DNA of 64,000 nt, taken from positions 1 through 64,000 of the forward strand of contig NZ_PYMH01000010.1 of NCBI RefSeq assembly GCF_003025555.1. Direction: 5' to 3'. The notes under the pieces are model-generated. The model ran no database searches, had not been told where the DNA came from, and saw nothing but the letters and a program-made list of their open reading frames with translations. The DNA is from Photobacterium lutimaris. Lineage in GTDB: Bacteria > Pseudomonadota > Gammaproteobacteria > Enterobacterales > Vibrionaceae. A program made the position numbers and the translations under genes. Positions 36,263 through 47,142 of the stretch are shown here, piece after piece (position 1 is the stretch's first letter; each line of letters begins with the position of its first letter).

Positions 36263-37438
36263 TTAGCTCAACCAGCCTTTGAACAGCAGCATAATGTAAT
36301 CAATCAGACGGCTGAACATGCTGCCTTCGTTGATGTTATCCAACGCCAGCAGTGGGTATTCGGCAATATCTTCGTCGCCGACACGGTAGTAGAGCTTACC
36401 AACGACATCGCCTTGCTGGATCGGGGCTTTTAGCTCTTTTTCCAGTACGAAGCTTGCCGTGAGATCCTTGGTTTGACCGCGTGGCAGGGTCACGAAAGTA
36501 TCCTCGCTGACACCCAGTGATACTTCAGCTTTGTCACCCATCCATACTTTTTCAGTCACGAATGTTTCGTTCGCTTTATGCGGAGACACGGTTTCGAAGA
36601 AGCGGAAGCCGTAGTTCAGTAGCTTTTTGCTTTCTGCCTTACGGGCATTAGGGTTGCTGGTGCCCATAACAACGGCAACCAGGCGCATTTGGCCTTCGGT
36701 CGCGGTACTGACCATACTGTAACCGGCATTGTTGGTGTGGCCGGTTTTCAGGCCATCAACGTTAAGGCTTTTGTCCCACAGTAAGCTGTTACGGTTGTAC
36801 TGGGTGATGCCGTTATAAGTGAAAGATTTCTCTTTGTAGATAGCAAACTCATCGGGAACATCGCGGATAAGTCCCTGAGCCAGCAACGCCATATCATATG
36901 GCGTGGTGTAGAGATCTGGGTTATCCAGACCGTGAACATTGGCAAAATGGGTAGAATCCATGCCTAGAGTCTTGGCCCAGGCATTCATCAGGTCGACGAA
37001 AGAGTCTTCTGAGCCCGCTACATGTTCAGCCATTGCCACACAGGCATCGTTACCCGATTGGACAATGATGCCACGGTTAAGGTCAGCAACTTTGACTTCA
37101 CTGCCGACTTCGATGAACATTTTAGAAGACCCCGGGAAGTTCTTGGCCCAGGCATTCTTGCTGATCACCACGGTGTCATCCATGGTGATATTGCCACGGT
37201 TAACTTCCTGACCGATAACATAACTGGTCATCATTTTGGTCAAGCTGGCTGGTGGGATTTGATCGTATTCTTTATTGCCTGCCAGGATCTTACCGGAATG
37301 ATAGTCCATAAGGACATAGCCCTTGGCAGCAATCTGAGGGGCTTCAGGTACTACAGCTGGGGCAGCCGCTGCTGATGCTGAAGCCAGCAAGGTTGCTGAA
37401 ATAGCAACAGAGCGAAAAAGTGCAGCAGATTTTTTCAT
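36263..37438 (-). CDS. dacA: D-alanyl-D-alanine carboxypeptidase (PBP5 family)
   Basis: The 391-residue protein removes the terminal D-Ala from peptidoglycan pentapeptides. A signal peptide (about 1-26) leads the SxxK S65-K68 (ASLTKMM), SGN 128-130 and KTG 231-233. The PBP5 C-terminal beta domain follows, with an amphipathic membrane anchor at the end (FSRLIDYIMLLFKGWLS). The neighbours ybeD-lipB-lipA follow the same order as E. coli. Confidence 0.96.
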   Translation of the reverse strand: MKKSAALFRSVAISATLLASASAAAAPAVVPEAPQIAAKGYVLMDYHSGKILAGNKEYDQIPPASLTKMMTSYVIGQEVNRGNITMDDTVVISKNAWAKNFPGSSKMFIEVGSEVKVADLNRGIIVQSGNDACVAMAEHVAGSEDSFVDLMNAWAKTLGMDSTHFANVHGLDNPDLYTTPYDMALLAQGLIRDVPDEFAIYKEKSFTYNGITQYNRNSLLWDKSLNVDGLKTGHTNNAGYSMVSTATEGQMRLVAVVMGTSNPNARKAESKKLLNYGFRFFETVSPHKANETFVTEKVWMGDKAEVSLGVSEDTFVTLPRGQTKDLTASFVLEKELKAPIQQGDVVGKLYYRVGDEDIAEYPLLALDNINEGSMFSRLIDYIMLLFKGWLS

Positions 37439-37562
37439 GTTGGTTGTAACTTAATTTGTCTAATGTAAATAACTTCACACACTATATCAGATTGTCAATA
37501 TGAGACCAGTGCTGGACTCGGATATGTTGTGCGGCAAGGCGAATCTTGGCAAATTTTGACAT

Positions 37563-37610
37563 GATACCAAGCTGAACAATCGCCGGGACGACGAAACCGC
37601 TTGGTATAAC
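37563..37610. repeat. Inverted repeat between dacA and rlpA
   Basis: GATACCAAGC (37563-37572) and GCTTGGTATAAC (37599-37610) form an inverted repeat with a 26-base loop. The right arm is the reverse complement of the 12-mer beside the dacA stop. It may be a small palindromic intergenic element. Confidence 0.55.
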
Positions 37611-37632
37611 TAGAGTCAAAAAAGCGAAAGTC

Positions 37633-37672
37633 AAAAAAATACCAGAGCAGTGGTTCGCTCTGGTATTTTATT
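37633..37672 (-). terminator. Terminator after rlpA
   Basis: ATACCAGAGC and GCTCTGGTAT pair around a 7-8 base loop. On the minus strand a run of seven T follows. Confidence 0.9.
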
Positions 37673-37683
37673 ATGACTGTGAG

Positions 37684-38490
37684 TTAGGATTTTGGTTCCA
37701 ACTCGCGTTTGGATGTGATGATAAAGGCTTGTGGGTATCGTCCTGTTTTGGCTTTATCACGCAGGCTTATCGCTTCATCACGGTCGATGTAAGGCCCGAG
37801 ACGTAAGCGATAGATTTCTCCAGAGTCCGCCTTTTTCAAATCAACCGAAGTGTCGAAGTCCTGCTCCAGCTGCTTGGCGATTTGCTCGGCCTTGCCAGCA
37901 TCTGTGACGGCTGCTAGCTGGACAAAATACAAGTTGGGATTGGCACTTTGCCATTCGTTCGGGTTGTCGGGCTTGGCCACTCGGATCAACTCGACTTTGA
38001 CCGGTGCGGTGCCATGCTTGATCACATCCAGCCGTGCCGCTGCAGCCATACTGAGGTCGATAATTCTCCCGTCGTGGAAAGGGCCGCGGTCATTGACCCT
38101 TACAATAGCGCTTTTGCCGTTGTTGGTATTGGTCACCTTGACATAGCTTGGTAGCGGCAGTGTTTTATGCGCTGCCGTCATCGAGTACATGTCGTAGATC
38201 TCACCGTTGGAGGTCTTGTGGCCATGGAATTTCTGGCCGTACCATGAGGCGTTGCCTTGTTCGACGAATGGCTGCTCACCCTGCACAATTTGGTAGTGCT
38301 TGCCGCGTAGGGTGTAGTCCTTGTTACCGGCTAGGCTTAGGGGCTCATAGCGCGGTTGGGCATCTTCAATATGATCCAGGGTCGGTGACGATTCCGGCGC
38401 GACATCGTCGGCTAGATCGTAGCGCTCGGTGCTTGGCGTCGAGCTACATCCCGCAAGGATAAGAACAAGGAATAAGGGTGATATGCGCAT
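37684..38490 (-). CDS. rlpA: Septal-ring lytic transglycosylase RlpA
   Basis: The 268-residue lipoprotein (lipobox LILAG-C15) has a double-psi beta-barrel domain (about 78-170: GNASWYGQKFHGHKTSNGE, NTNNGKSAIVRVNDRGPF, DLSMAAAARL) and a C-terminal SPOR domain (about 187-262) that binds denuded glycans. It starts immediately after the rodA stop, so they are cotranscribed. Confidence 0.95.
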   Translation of the reverse strand: MRISPLFLVLILAGCSSTPSTERYDLADDVAPESSPTLDHIEDAQPRYEPLSLAGNKDYTLRGKHYQIVQGEQPFVEQGNASWYGQKFHGHKTSNGEIYDMYSMTAAHKTLPLPSYVKVTNTNNGKSAIVRVNDRGPFHDGRIIDLSMAAAARLDVIKHGTAPVKVELIRVAKPDNPNEWQSANPNLYFVQLAAVTDAGKAEQIAKQLEQDFDTSVDLKKADSGEIYRLRLGPYIDRDEAISLRDKAKTGRYPQAFIITSKRELEPKS

Positions 38491-39612
38491 TTAGGTCGCC
38501 TTGGACAACATTTTTCTGTGGGTATGGATAGACATCAGGATCCCGAAACCAGCCATCAGGGTGACCATGGAGGTTCCCCCGTAGCTGACCAGCGGTAGGG
38601 GAACCCCTACAACCGGCAGCAATCCGCTGACCATCCCGATGTTTACGAAGATATAGACAAAAAAGCTCAATACGATACTACCGGCCATCATCCGGCCGAA
38701 TGCAGTCTGGGCCCGGCTGGCTAGCAGCAGACCTCGGCCGATAATAAACAGGTAGATAGCCAGCAGGCAAAGGACGCCTATCAGTCCCCACTCCTCAGCA
38801 ATCACCGCGAAGATGAAGTCGGTGTGTCGTTCTGGCAGAAATTCAAGTTGGGACTGGGTGCCTTGCAGCCATCCCTTACCGGAAAGGCCGCCGGAGCCGA
38901 TAGCAATTTTCGACTGGATGATATGGTAACCGGCGCCAAGCGGATCAGACTCAGGGTTGAACAGGGTCAATACCCGGGTGCGCTGGTAATCCCGCATCAG
39001 GAATAGCCACAGCACCGGGATGAAAGCCCCAACCAGAACACCGGCCGCCCCGATGATTTTCCAGCTCATCCCGGAGAGGAACAGGACAAAGACCCCAGAT
39101 GCTGCGATCAGGATCGAGGTGCCTAAGTCGGGCTGCTTGGCAATCAAAATGGTTGGAACAAAAATCATCACCAAGGCAATGGTAATGTTCTTCAAGCTTG
39201 GTGGTAGCGGGTTGTTGCCGATAAAGCGTGCCACCATCAGTGGCACCGCGAGTTTGATGAGCTCCGAAGGCTGAAAGCGGACAAAACCCAGGTTGAGCCA
39301 ACGCTGGGCACCTTTGGATGACTCACCAAAGAACAATACGCCAAGCAGCAGAACTAAGCCGATGCCGAATAAATAGGGGGCCCAGGCTTCATAGTGACGA
39401 GGAGAGATCTGGGCCAGGATGAACATGATCCCCAATGACAACACCATACGCATTGCTTGGCGTTCCATCATGGCGACTTCCTGCCCGCTGGCACTGTACA
39501 TAACCATCAGGGCAAAGCCCATTAGGGCGAGGATCCCCATCAACAGCGGGAAGTCCAGATGTAAGCGGTCACTCAAGCTACGTTTGTTGCCTGTGGCGGC
39601 CATGATACTCAT
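38491..39612 (-). CDS. rodA: Peptidoglycan glycosyltransferase RodA
   Basis: The 373-residue SEDS protein has about ten membrane segments. Motifs include [15 protein letters not shown], the catalytic Asp in [24 protein letters not shown] and SYGGTSMV. It polymerises lipid II during cell elongation with PBP2. Its ATG overlaps the mrdA stop (ATGA). M4 at 39603 is an alternative start. Confidence 0.97.
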   Translation of the reverse strand: MSIMAATGNKRSLSDRLHLDFPLLMGILALMGFALMVMYSASGQEVAMMERQAMRMVLSLGIMFILAQISPRHYEAWAPYLFGIGLVLLLGVLFFGESSKGAQRWLNLGFVRFQPSELIKLAVPLMVARFIGNNPLPPSLKNITIALVMIFVPTILIAKQPDLGTSILIAASGVFVLFLSGMSWKIIGAAGVLVGAFIPVLWLFLMRDYQRTRVLTLFNPESDPLGAGYHIIQSKIAIGSGGLSGKGWLQGTQSQLEFLPERHTDFIFAVIAEEWGLIGVLCLLAIYLFIIGRGLLLASRAQTAFGRMMAGSIVLSFFVYIFVNIGMVSGLLPVVGVPLPLVSYGGTSMVTLMAGFGILMSIHTHRKMLSKAT

Positions 39613-41564
39613 TGGGATACCTCGGCTATTTTCTTGTCGACTATTTCTACCAGTGGATCGGGGGTTTCTGGCTTGAGCAGCATGTGATCAAAAATCCGGC
39701 GAGCGACTGGACCACCATTGGAAGAACCGCCACCAGCGTTTTCCAATACCATAGACACAACGACCTCTGGGCTTTCAAACGGTGCAAATGCCGTAAACAA
39801 CGCGTGGTCACGCAAGTGCTCTTCCAGCTCTTCGGCGTTGTACTCCTGATCTTCGGCTAGGCCAAAGACCTGAGCCGAACCTGATTTACCACCGGCTTTG
39901 TATTCAGAGCCGTAAAATGCCCGACGAGCCGTACCGCGCACCCCATGAAGTACCCGGAACATACCTTCTTTGGCCACTTGCCAATTTTCCGGTTCGACAT
40001 TATCAATGGGTGGGAAGTCATCGTACACCGCAGGCTTTTCGACATCATCATCAATGATGTCCTTGAGCAGGTGCGGGGCTTGAACTCGACCGTTATTGAC
40101 CAGCACCGTGGTGGCTTTGGCAATCTGCAACGGTGTCGCGGTCCAGTATCCCTGGCCGATCCCGACCGGAATAGTATCCCCCTGATACCAAGGCTGGCGG
40201 AAACGGGCCTGCTTCCATTCACGGGTTGGCATGTTGGCTTTGCTCTCTTCATGGATGTCGATACCGGTGTATTCACCGAAACCGAAGCGGCTCATCCAGA
40301 CAGACAGACGGTCAATGCCCATGTCATAGGCCACTTGGTAGAAGAAGGTATCGACTGATTCCTCTATCGCCTTGTAGATATTGACCTTGCCGTGGCCCCA
40401 GCGCAACCAGTCGCGGAATGGGCGGCTGTTGGAGTTAGGGATCCGCCAGTAGCCCGGATCGTTCCGGGTAGTACGGGTGGTGATCACCCCTTCGCTCAGG
40501 GCAGCAACCGCGATCATTGGCTTAATAGTCGAAGCTGGTGGATAGATCCCAAGGGTTACCCGGTTGACCAGCGGACGATTCTTATCGTTCAGCAGTGCGC
40601 GGTACTGGGGACCGGAAATGCCATGGACAAACAGGTTAGGATCGTAGCTAGGGCTTGAAACCATCGCCAGCACTGACGAGTCACGTGGATCCATGACAAT
40701 AACTGAGCCTCGCTTGTACTTGATCTGCTCTTCACCGGTATCTGGATCGAGTTTGCGCTCAGTCAGTAGTTCTTTGACATAGAGTTGGAGCTCGATGTCG
40801 ATATTGAGTTTGATGTCGTTGCCTGGGATTGGTGGGACATACTTTAGGGTACGGATGATCCGCCCACGGCTGTTGACCTCGACTTCTTGATAGCCAGAGG
40901 TACCGTGCAGCATATCTTCGTAATAACGCTCTACACCCAGCTTGCCGATATCTCGGGTGGCTTTGTAGTTGTTTATTTTCTCATCGCGCTCAAGACGTTG
41001 GAGATCACGGTCGTTGATTTTCGCCACGTAGCCCAATACATGGGTCAGGGCTTCACCGTAAGGGTAATGCCGTTTCAGGTAGGCTTTGACTTCGACACCA
41101 GGGAAACGGTGCTGGTTGACCGAAAACAGTGCGACTTGCTCTTCGGTGAGCTGGTTGAGGATCGGAACCGACTTGAAACGTCGTGTGCGACGGCGCTCGC
41201 GCTCGAAGCGTTCGATCTGCTCGTCAGTGACGCCCATCATGGTTTTGAGGCGATCGAAGGTATCTTGCCTGTCAGGTACTTTTTCCGAGGTGATCTCGAG
41301 CGAGTAAACCGGGCGGTTCTCGGCGAGGAGAATGCCGTTACGGTCATAGATCAGGCCGCGGTTAGGGGCGACAGGTACAATTTTGATCCGGTTATCGTTC
41401 GAGCGCGTCTGATAGTCTTCGTGCTCTTGGATCTGGATGTGATAAAGGTTAGTGAGCAGAATACCGACCAGCACGACGATGCCGATAAATGAGACAAGAG
41501 CCCGGCGAAAGAATAACGCCGACTCAGCCCGGTGGTCGCGGATCTGCGTTCGCTTTTGTCTCAT
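39609..41564 (-). CDS. mrdA: Penicillin-binding protein 2 (elongasome transpeptidase)
   Basis: The 651-residue class B PBP has one N-terminal membrane helix (about 22-42), a dimerisation domain, and a transpeptidase domain with SxxK S345-K348 (ASTIKP), SVD 403-405 and KSG 560-562 (GGKSGSAQV, where E. coli has KTGTAQ). It forms rod-shaped wall with RodA and MreBCD. It starts 6 bp after rlmH. Confidence 0.97.
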   Translation of the reverse strand: MRQKRTQIRDHRAESALFFRRALVSFIGIVVLVGILLTNLYHIQIQEHEDYQTRSNDNRIKIVPVAPNRGLIYDRNGILLAENRPVYSLEITSEKVPDRQDTFDRLKTMMGVTDEQIERFERERRRTRRFKSVPILNQLTEEQVALFSVNQHRFPGVEVKAYLKRHYPYGEALTHVLGYVAKINDRDLQRLERDEKINNYKATRDIGKLGVERYYEDMLHGTSGYQEVEVNSRGRIIRTLKYVPPIPGNDIKLNIDIELQLYVKELLTERKLDPDTGEEQIKYKRGSVIVMDPRDSSVLAMVSSPSYDPNLFVHGISGPQYRALLNDKNRPLVNRVTLGIYPPASTIKPMIAVAALSEGVITTRTTRNDPGYWRIPNSNSRPFRDWLRWGHGKVNIYKAIEESVDTFFYQVAYDMGIDRLSVWMSRFGFGEYTGIDIHEESKANMPTREWKQARFRQPWYQGDTIPVGIGQGYWTATPLQIAKATTVLVNNGRVQAPHLLKDIIDDDVEKPAVYDDFPPIDNVEPENWQVAKEGMFRVLHGVRGTARRAFYGSEYKAGGKSGSAQVFGLAEDQEYNAEELEEHLRDHALFTAFAPFESPEVVVSMVLENAGGGSSNGGPVARRIFDHMLLKPETPDPLVEIVDKKIAEVSQ

Positions 41565-41570
41565 TGCCCA

Positions 41571-42041
41571 TTATTCCCTATGGTACGGGTGGTTCGCGGT
41601 GATGCTCCACGCACGGTATAGGCTTTCGGCCATGACAATACGCACCAACGGATGGGGTAGTGTCAGGGGGGACAGTGACCAGCTTTGATCGGCCGCTGCC
41701 TTGCAAGCCGGTGCCAAGCCTTCCGGACCGCCGATCAGGATAGACACATCTCGGCCATCCAGTTTCCAGCTTTCCATTTGATCGGCCAATTGCTCGGTAT
41801 CCCAGCGCTTGCCCGGGATATCCAAGGTGATAATTCGGTTGCCTTTTGGCACTGCGGCCAGCATCGCCTCGCCTTCTTTTTGCAGAATGCGAGCGATATC
41901 GGCATTTTTACCGCGCTTGCCAGCCGTGATTTCAACCAGTTCGAGCGGCATGTCTTTCGGGAAGCGGCGGCTATACTCTTTGTAGCCTTCCTCGACCCAT
42001 TTCGGCATCTTGGTGCCGACAGCAATAAGTTGAAGCTTCAT
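41571..42041 (-). CDS. rlmH: 23S rRNA pseudouridine-1915 N3-methyltransferase
   Basis: The 156-residue SPOUT methyltransferase has the knot motifs LIGGPEG (about 103-109) and [13 protein letters not shown] (about 123-135), and the C-terminal [15 protein letters not shown] that binds the ribosome. It methylates Psi1915 of helix 69. The adjacent rsfS is also ribosomal, as in E. coli. Confidence 0.96.
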   Translation of the reverse strand: MKLQLIAVGTKMPKWVEEGYKEYSRRFPKDMPLELVEITAGKRGKNADIARILQKEGEAMLAAVPKGNRIITLDIPGKRWDTEQLADQMESWKLDGRDVSILIGGPEGLAPACKAAADQSWSLSPLTLPHPLVRIVMAESLYRAWSITANHPYHRE

Positions 42042-42047
42042 TGTCGG

Positions 42048-42365
42048 TTAGCCCCAAAGCTTCTCCAGTTGATAAAGGTTGCGTGCATCTTCTTGCATGA
42101 TGTGCAGCATAACACTCCCCATATCAACGATTACCCACTCACCGTCTTCTTCGCCGCTGATCCCAAATGGCGGGTAATCAATTAGCTTCGATTCCTTGTT
42201 AACGTGATCGGCAATCGAGGCGACATGGCGGTTTGAGGTACCGGTGCAAAGCACCATGAAATCAGTGATGCTGGATTTACCGCGAACATCCAGGGTAATG
42301 ATGTCCTGTGCTTTGATGTCGTCTACTTTATCAACAATAAAATCGTGTAGTTCTTGAACCTGCAA
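42048..42365 (-). CDS. rsfS: Ribosomal silencing factor RsfS
   Basis: The 105-residue protein binds uL14 of the 50S subunit and blocks joining. GKSSITDFMVLCTGTSNRHV and GSVMLHIMQEDARNLYQLEKLW are family signatures. A TTG at 42365 is the likely start: GAGGA lies about 8 bp upstream and the length then equals E. coli RsfS. A longer frame from 42467 would add 34 non-conserved residues. Confidence 0.93.
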   Translation of the reverse strand: MQVQELHDFIVDKVDDIKAQDIITLDVRGKSSITDFMVLCTGTSNRHVASIADHVNKESKLIDYPPFGISGEEDGEWVIVDMGSVMLHIMQEDARNLYQLEKLWG

Positions 42366-42518
42366 AAGGGGATCCTCTTTTGTTTGTTGGGTGTCATTAC
42401 TGTAGACCCAGAGAGTGTACCGGGTCCCAATGTAGCGGCGCAGTATACCATGCTCAAGCTTGTCCATGACAAGTTGGCAGTAACTTTACATCGCCTGCGT
42501 CTAACTTGTGCCGGATGG

Positions 42519-43547
42519 CTAAAACTTGTCCGGTAAAGCGGTCGTTACGCCACACATCTCGGCACACAGGGCCGATAGGGCGTCCCATGGCTGATCGTCA
42601 AAGTCGGTTTTTACCCGCAGCTCCAGTTCAGCTAACTGTCGGAGCAGCCGGATGATAGTGGGGAGCGGTAAGCGGTGCAGTGCGCCGATGTAGACTTCCC
42701 GCCGACTTTGCCAGATCCGGAAGTTCTCGAAGATGTTGTTGAGCGAGGTGCCCTTGCTGCCCATTTCCTGCATTTTATACAGCTGGGTCAGCTCACGTTG
42801 CAAGGTACGTAGCAAGATCACCGCCTCGACACCTTCGCCCTGCAATTGGCGCAATACCCGTTGGCTGCGCTTGGCCTGACCTGCCAGTACGGCGTCAAGC
42901 AGCTGGAACGGGGTGTAGTGGTTATGGCGGCTCAGTGCTTGCTCAAGGCGGACGATGGTCAGATCACCGTCGGGGTAGAGCAGCACCAGCTTTTGCAGGC
43001 TCTGGGCCAAGGCGAGCAGGTTACCCTCATGCCATTGGGCCAATAGCTGTACCGATTCATGATCCGGTTTCAGCCCGAGCTGCTGGCAGCGTCCCTGAAT
43101 AAACCTCGGCAGATGGCGGGCATCGGGGGTATTGCAGGGAATATACAGTCCCTGTGCGTCCAGAGCCTTGAACCACTTGGTACTTTCCTGTTTTTTGTTG
43201 AGGCGTGGCCCCTGGAGCAGGAGCAATATGTCCTCATGCAGGGCGTCAATGACTTCCTGGAATGACTTGACCTGCTGGGCATTGAGGCCGTTCTCAGGTA
43301 GCTCGAGCTCAATGATCTGGCGGGCAGAAAACAGGCTCATGGCCTGACAGCAATCGAGAACCGTATTCCAGTCCAGTTGCGCGTCGACCGTAAAGCTGTG
43401 GCGCTCGTCAAAGCCTGCTTGCTGGGCTGCCTGCTTGATGTGGCCGCTGGCTTCGAGCTTGAGCAGCGGTTCATTACCGCATAACAGATAGGCTTGGCGC
43501 AGCCCTTTACTTAACTGCTGCACCAGTTGTTCCGGGAAAATCCTCAT
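42519..43547 (-). CDS. holA: DNA polymerase III delta subunit
   Basis: The 342-residue AAA+-like clamp-loader subunit opens the beta clamp. The N-terminal YLLCGNEPLL and LELPENG are family features; there is no Walker A, as expected. It overlaps lptE by 4 bp in ATGA and precedes rsfS. Confidence 0.95.
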   Translation of the reverse strand: MRIFPEQLVQQLSKGLRQAYLLCGNEPLLKLEASGHIKQAAQQAGFDERHSFTVDAQLDWNTVLDCCQAMSLFSARQIIELELPENGLNAQQVKSFQEVIDALHEDILLLLQGPRLNKKQESTKWFKALDAQGLYIPCNTPDARHLPRFIQGRCQQLGLKPDHESVQLLAQWHEGNLLALAQSLQKLVLLYPDGDLTIVRLEQALSRHNHYTPFQLLDAVLAGQAKRSQRVLRQLQGEGVEAVILLRTLQRELTQLYKMQEMGSKGTSLNNIFENFRIWQSRREVYIGALHRLPLPTIIRLLRQLAELELRVKTDFDDQPWDALSALCAEMCGVTTALPDKF

Positions 43548-44239
43548 TGCGCCGTTTCAACCTGCTCAATCTGCACATCTTGCATTGTCGCCTGGTTGGC
43601 ATTGTCGCTGGCAGGATCGCTTTTGGCTTTTATGTCCAAGCCGAGTTCGGTTGTAACTTGCTCATCATTGCGGTCGGCATTCGCGCTTTGCTCCAGCAGG
43701 GCTTGCAGCTCTGCTTCTTCCATCTGGTTGAAGACGGCTGTCAGGCGGGCTAGCTGGCGCATGATCTGCTTGGCGGCCTGTTCGCGCATTTCTTGCTCGA
43801 TCATGTTGCGTTCGACAGATTTTGCCAGTGCCGTTAGCGGGTTATCAAGGAAGGTACGGTTGACGCGGGTGGTAAAGGTCTGGCTGCCTTTTTGCGGCAC
43901 GACAATACTATAGCGGACGGTGTAAGTCAGTTCGTACTCGGCGGCACGGGCATTTTGGTACAGCGACAGGGTACGCTCACCGGTCGATTCGCCGATTAAA
44001 TGCAGGTTCGGCACTTTGCTTGACGGCGCGACGGACTCGATACCGTGCAGTTGGAATTGTGACTTTACCTGACGGTGCAGTTGACCGTATTGGTCAAAAC
44101 TGGTCAGGGAAAGTTTGGCAATGTCGTCGGGCAACATGTAGTTACCACGGAGGTGAAAACCGCAAGATGCAGTTGTCAACGCCATGAGGACAACAAAGAA
44201 GGTTCGGATAATGCTTTTTGGAGAAATGAAAGCTCTCAC
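43544..44239 (-). CDS. lptE: LPS-assembly lipoprotein LptE
   Basis: The 231-residue lipoprotein (lipobox TAS-C26) plugs LptD and delivers LPS to the outer surface. CGFHLRG begins the mature protein and the LptE fold follows (about 30-170). It carries a glutamine- and acidic-rich tail (about 175-231) that makes it longer than the E. coli protein. The start is GTG 44239 with GGAG 8 bp upstream. The leuS-lptE-holA order is conserved. Confidence 0.93.
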   Translation of the reverse strand: MRAFISPKSIIRTFFVVLMALTTASCGFHLRGNYMLPDDIAKLSLTSFDQYGQLHRQVKSQFQLHGIESVAPSSKVPNLHLIGESTGERTLSLYQNARAAEYELTYTVRYSIVVPQKGSQTFTTRVNRTFLDNPLTALAKSVERNMIEQEMREQAAKQIMRQLARLTAVFNQMEEAELQALLEQSANADRNDEQVTTELGLDIKAKSDPASDNANQATMQDVQIEQVETAQ

Positions 44240-44317
44240 CGAGTCTGCTCCATGAAAAAAAGTGAAAACTGATCGGCTGACGCGGATGGTTCTAGTTGGG
44301 GTGTGTGAGCCGGATTA

Positions 44318-44346
44318 AACTGTGGCTCCAAACTGGAGCCACAGGT
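44318..44346 (-). terminator. Hairpin terminator after leuS
   Basis: CTGTGGCTCCA and TGGAGCCACAG form an 11-bp stem around a 3-base loop, followed on the minus strand by TTTAAT. It lies between leuS and lptE, so read-through may be partial. Confidence 0.75.
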
Positions 44347-44381
44347 TAGGCACTAGGAAATTGCTTTAGTTCGATGCGAAA

Positions 44382-46958
44382 TTAGTTTGCAACGATGTTC
44401 AGCAGTTTGCCTGGTACATAAATCACTTTACGAATGGTTTTTTCGTTTGTGAATTTGGTCACGCCTTCATCGGCCATCGCCAAGGCTTCGACTTGCTCTT
44501 TGGTCGAGTCTGCCGCCACCGTTAGTTTAGCGCGAAGTTTACCGTTCACCTGTACGATGATCAGTTTTTCGTCTTCAACCATGGCTTTGTCGTCGGCAAC
44601 TGGCCACTGTGCGTCATCGATGTTGCTCTCGCCCAGTGTTTCCCACATTTCGAAACAGATATGCGGTGTCATTGGGTACAGCATACGAACGATAGCTTTC
44701 AGGGCTTCGTCAAGTAGGGCACGGTCTTGTGCTGATTCTTGAGAGGCTTTAGCCAGTTTGTTCATCAGTTCCATGATAGCCGCAATCGCGGTGTTGAACG
44801 TTTGGCGGCGGCCAATATCGTCACCCACTTTAGCGATCGTTTTGTGCACATCACGGCGCAGGGCTTTCTGATCAGAAGATAATGCCGCAACATCGACAGC
44901 GTCTGCTGCACCATTGCTTGCATGTTCGTTAACCAGTTTCCACACGCGTTTCAAGAAGCGGTTGGCACCTTCAACACCAGACTCTTGCCACTCAAGGGTC
45001 ATGTCTGCAGGTGATGCAAACATCATGAATAGACGAACGGTATCGGCACCGTATTTGTCTACCATCTCTTGCGGGTCGATACCGTTGTTCTTCGACTTAG
45101 ACATTTTGATCATGCCTGAGTGAGTTACATCGCGGCCTTTGTCATCCGTTGCTTTTTCGATGCGACCTTTGCTGTCACGCTCGATTTCAACGTCAGTTGG
45201 TGCGATCCACTCTTTGGTGCCCTTGTCGTTGGTGTGGTAGAAAGCATCGGCCAGTACCATACCTTGACACAGCAGCTGCTTGAACGGCTCGTCAGAAGTC
45301 ACGTAACCTGCGTCACGTAGCAATTTGTGGAAGAAGCGCGAGTACAATAGGTGCATACAAGCGTGCTCGATACCACCAATGTACTGGTCGACGGGTAGCC
45401 AGTAGTTCGCTTTTTCTGGGTCTAGAATGTCGTCAGCCTGAGGTGAACAGTAACGTGCGTAGTACCAAGACGATTCCATGAACGTATCGAAGGTATCTGT
45501 TTCACGTAGAGCTGGCTCGCCGTTAAAGGTGGTTTTTGCCCACTCTTTATCCGCTTTGATTGGGCTGGTGACGCCGTCCATTACCACGTCTTCCGGCAGG
45601 ATGACAGGTAGTTGATCAGCTGGAACCGGGTGAACTTCACCGTCTTCGGTGGTTACCATTGGGATTGGTGCACCCCAGTAACGCTGACGAGAGACACCCC
45701 AGTCACGCAGACGGAAGTTTACGGTCTTCTTGCCTTTACCTTCCGCTTCAAGTTTCGCTGCAATGGCATCGAACGCGGCTTGGAAGCCAAGGCCATCGAA
45801 TTCGCCCGAATCAAACAGAACGCCTTTCTCTGTGTAAGCCGCTTCAGAGACATCTAGCTCGCTGCCGTCTTCAGGCTTGATCACTGGAATGATGTCTAAC
45901 TTGTACTTGGTGGCGAATTCGTAGTCACGCTGATCGTGAGCTGGAACCGCCATTACCGCACCTGTGCCGTAATCCATCAGGACAAAGTTAGCAACAAATA
46001 CCGGTACTTCACGGCCGTTCAGTGGGTGGATAGCCGTTAGGCCGGTATCCATCCCTTTCTTTTCCATGGTCGCCAGTTCAGCTTCAGCAACCTTGGTGTT
46101 ACGGCACTCTTCAACGAATGCCGCTAGCTCAGGGTTATTCTGAGCGGCTTTCTCTGCAAGAGGGTGACCGGCAGCAATACCCACGTAAGAAACACCCATT
46201 AGTGTATCAGGACGTGTTGTGTAAACTTCTAGAGGGGCATCTTCACCGTTAACCGCGAAAGATAGCTCAACACCTTCAGAGCGGCCGATCCAGTTACGCT
46301 GCATGGTTTTCACCATTTCAGGCCAACCTTCAAGGTTGTCTAGATCGTCAAGCAGCTCTTGAGCGTATTCAGTGATCTTAATGAACCACTGAGGAATTTT
46401 CTTTTGTTCTACCGGCGTATCACAACGCCAGCAGCAACCGTCTTCAACCTGCTCGTTAGCCAGTACAGTTTGGTCATTCGGACACCAGTTTACTGAAGAG
46501 GTCTTCTTGTAAACCAAACCCTTCTCGTAAAGTTTAGTGAAGAACTCCTGCTCCCAGCGGTAGTACTCCGGCGTACAAGTCGCGAATTCACGGTCCCAGT
46601 CATAGCCAAAGCCCAGCAGCTTCAGCTGGTTCTTCATGTATTCGATGTTCTCGTATGTCCAAGGCGCTGGCGCAGTCTTGTTTTTAACCGCAGCATTTTC
46701 AGCCGGTAGACCGAATGCATCCCAACCGATTGGCTGCATCACGTTCTTGCCTTGTAGGCGCTGGTAACGAGAGATCACATCACCGATGGTGTAGTTACGC
46801 ACGTGACCCATGTGAAGTCGACCACTTGGGTACGGGAACATGGAGAGACAGTAGAATTTTTCTTTATTAGGGTCTTCACTTACAACAAAGGTCTTTTTGT
46901 TGTCCCAATGTTCTTGAACTTTCTGTTCAATGTCCTGTGGACGATATTGTTCTTGCAT
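44382..46958 (-). CDS. leuS: Leucyl-tRNA synthetase
   Basis: The 858-residue class I synthetase has HMGH (about 49-52), the CP1 editing domain ([18 protein letters not shown]) and KMSKS. It charges the 13 tRNA-Leu(UAG) copies in this window among others. The start at 46958 (MQEQYRP) matches E. coli; an ATG three codons upstream has no ribosome site. Confidence 0.98.
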   Translation of the reverse strand: MQEQYRPQDIEQKVQEHWDNKKTFVVSEDPNKEKFYCLSMFPYPSGRLHMGHVRNYTIGDVISRYQRLQGKNVMQPIGWDAFGLPAENAAVKNKTAPAPWTYENIEYMKNQLKLLGFGYDWDREFATCTPEYYRWEQEFFTKLYEKGLVYKKTSSVNWCPNDQTVLANEQVEDGCCWRCDTPVEQKKIPQWFIKITEYAQELLDDLDNLEGWPEMVKTMQRNWIGRSEGVELSFAVNGEDAPLEVYTTRPDTLMGVSYVGIAAGHPLAEKAAQNNPELAAFVEECRNTKVAEAELATMEKKGMDTGLTAIHPLNGREVPVFVANFVLMDYGTGAVMAVPAHDQRDYEFATKYKLDIIPVIKPEDGSELDVSEAAYTEKGVLFDSGEFDGLGFQAAFDAIAAKLEAEGKGKKTVNFRLRDWGVSRQRYWGAPIPMVTTEDGEVHPVPADQLPVILPEDVVMDGVTSPIKADKEWAKTTFNGEPALRETDTFDTFMESSWYYARYCSPQADDILDPEKANYWLPVDQYIGGIEHACMHLLYSRFFHKLLRDAGYVTSDEPFKQLLCQGMVLADAFYHTNDKGTKEWIAPTDVEIERDSKGRIEKATDDKGRDVTHSGMIKMSKSKNNGIDPQEMVDKYGADTVRLFMMFASPADMTLEWQESGVEGANRFLKRVWKLVNEHASNGAADAVDVAALSSDQKALRRDVHKTIAKVGDDIGRRQTFNTAIAAIMELMNKLAKASQESAQDRALLDEALKAIVRMLYPMTPHICFEMWETLGESNIDDAQWPVADDKAMVEDEKLIIVQVNGKLRAKLTVAADSTKEQVEALAMADEGVTKFTNEKTIRKVIYVPGKLLNIVAN

Positions 46959-47142
46959 CGATGACATCCGGGATTTTGTGAGTTGAGTACAAACACATTC
47001 AATATAATCGACATAGAATAACTAAAGGTAAAGGTGTCAACAATAGCTGAAACCACTTCGGGGGCGAATTGTTGGCCTATAATGGTGCCAATGACGCAGA
47101 AGGCAGACGGATGCCGGTGAATTAGCGGATAGGAGGTGACCT

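Noticed and set aside
40887-41492. Long plus-strand open frame opposite mrdA
   Set aside because: It is a shadow of the mrdA coding sequence; codon pattern and motifs support only the minus-strand gene.
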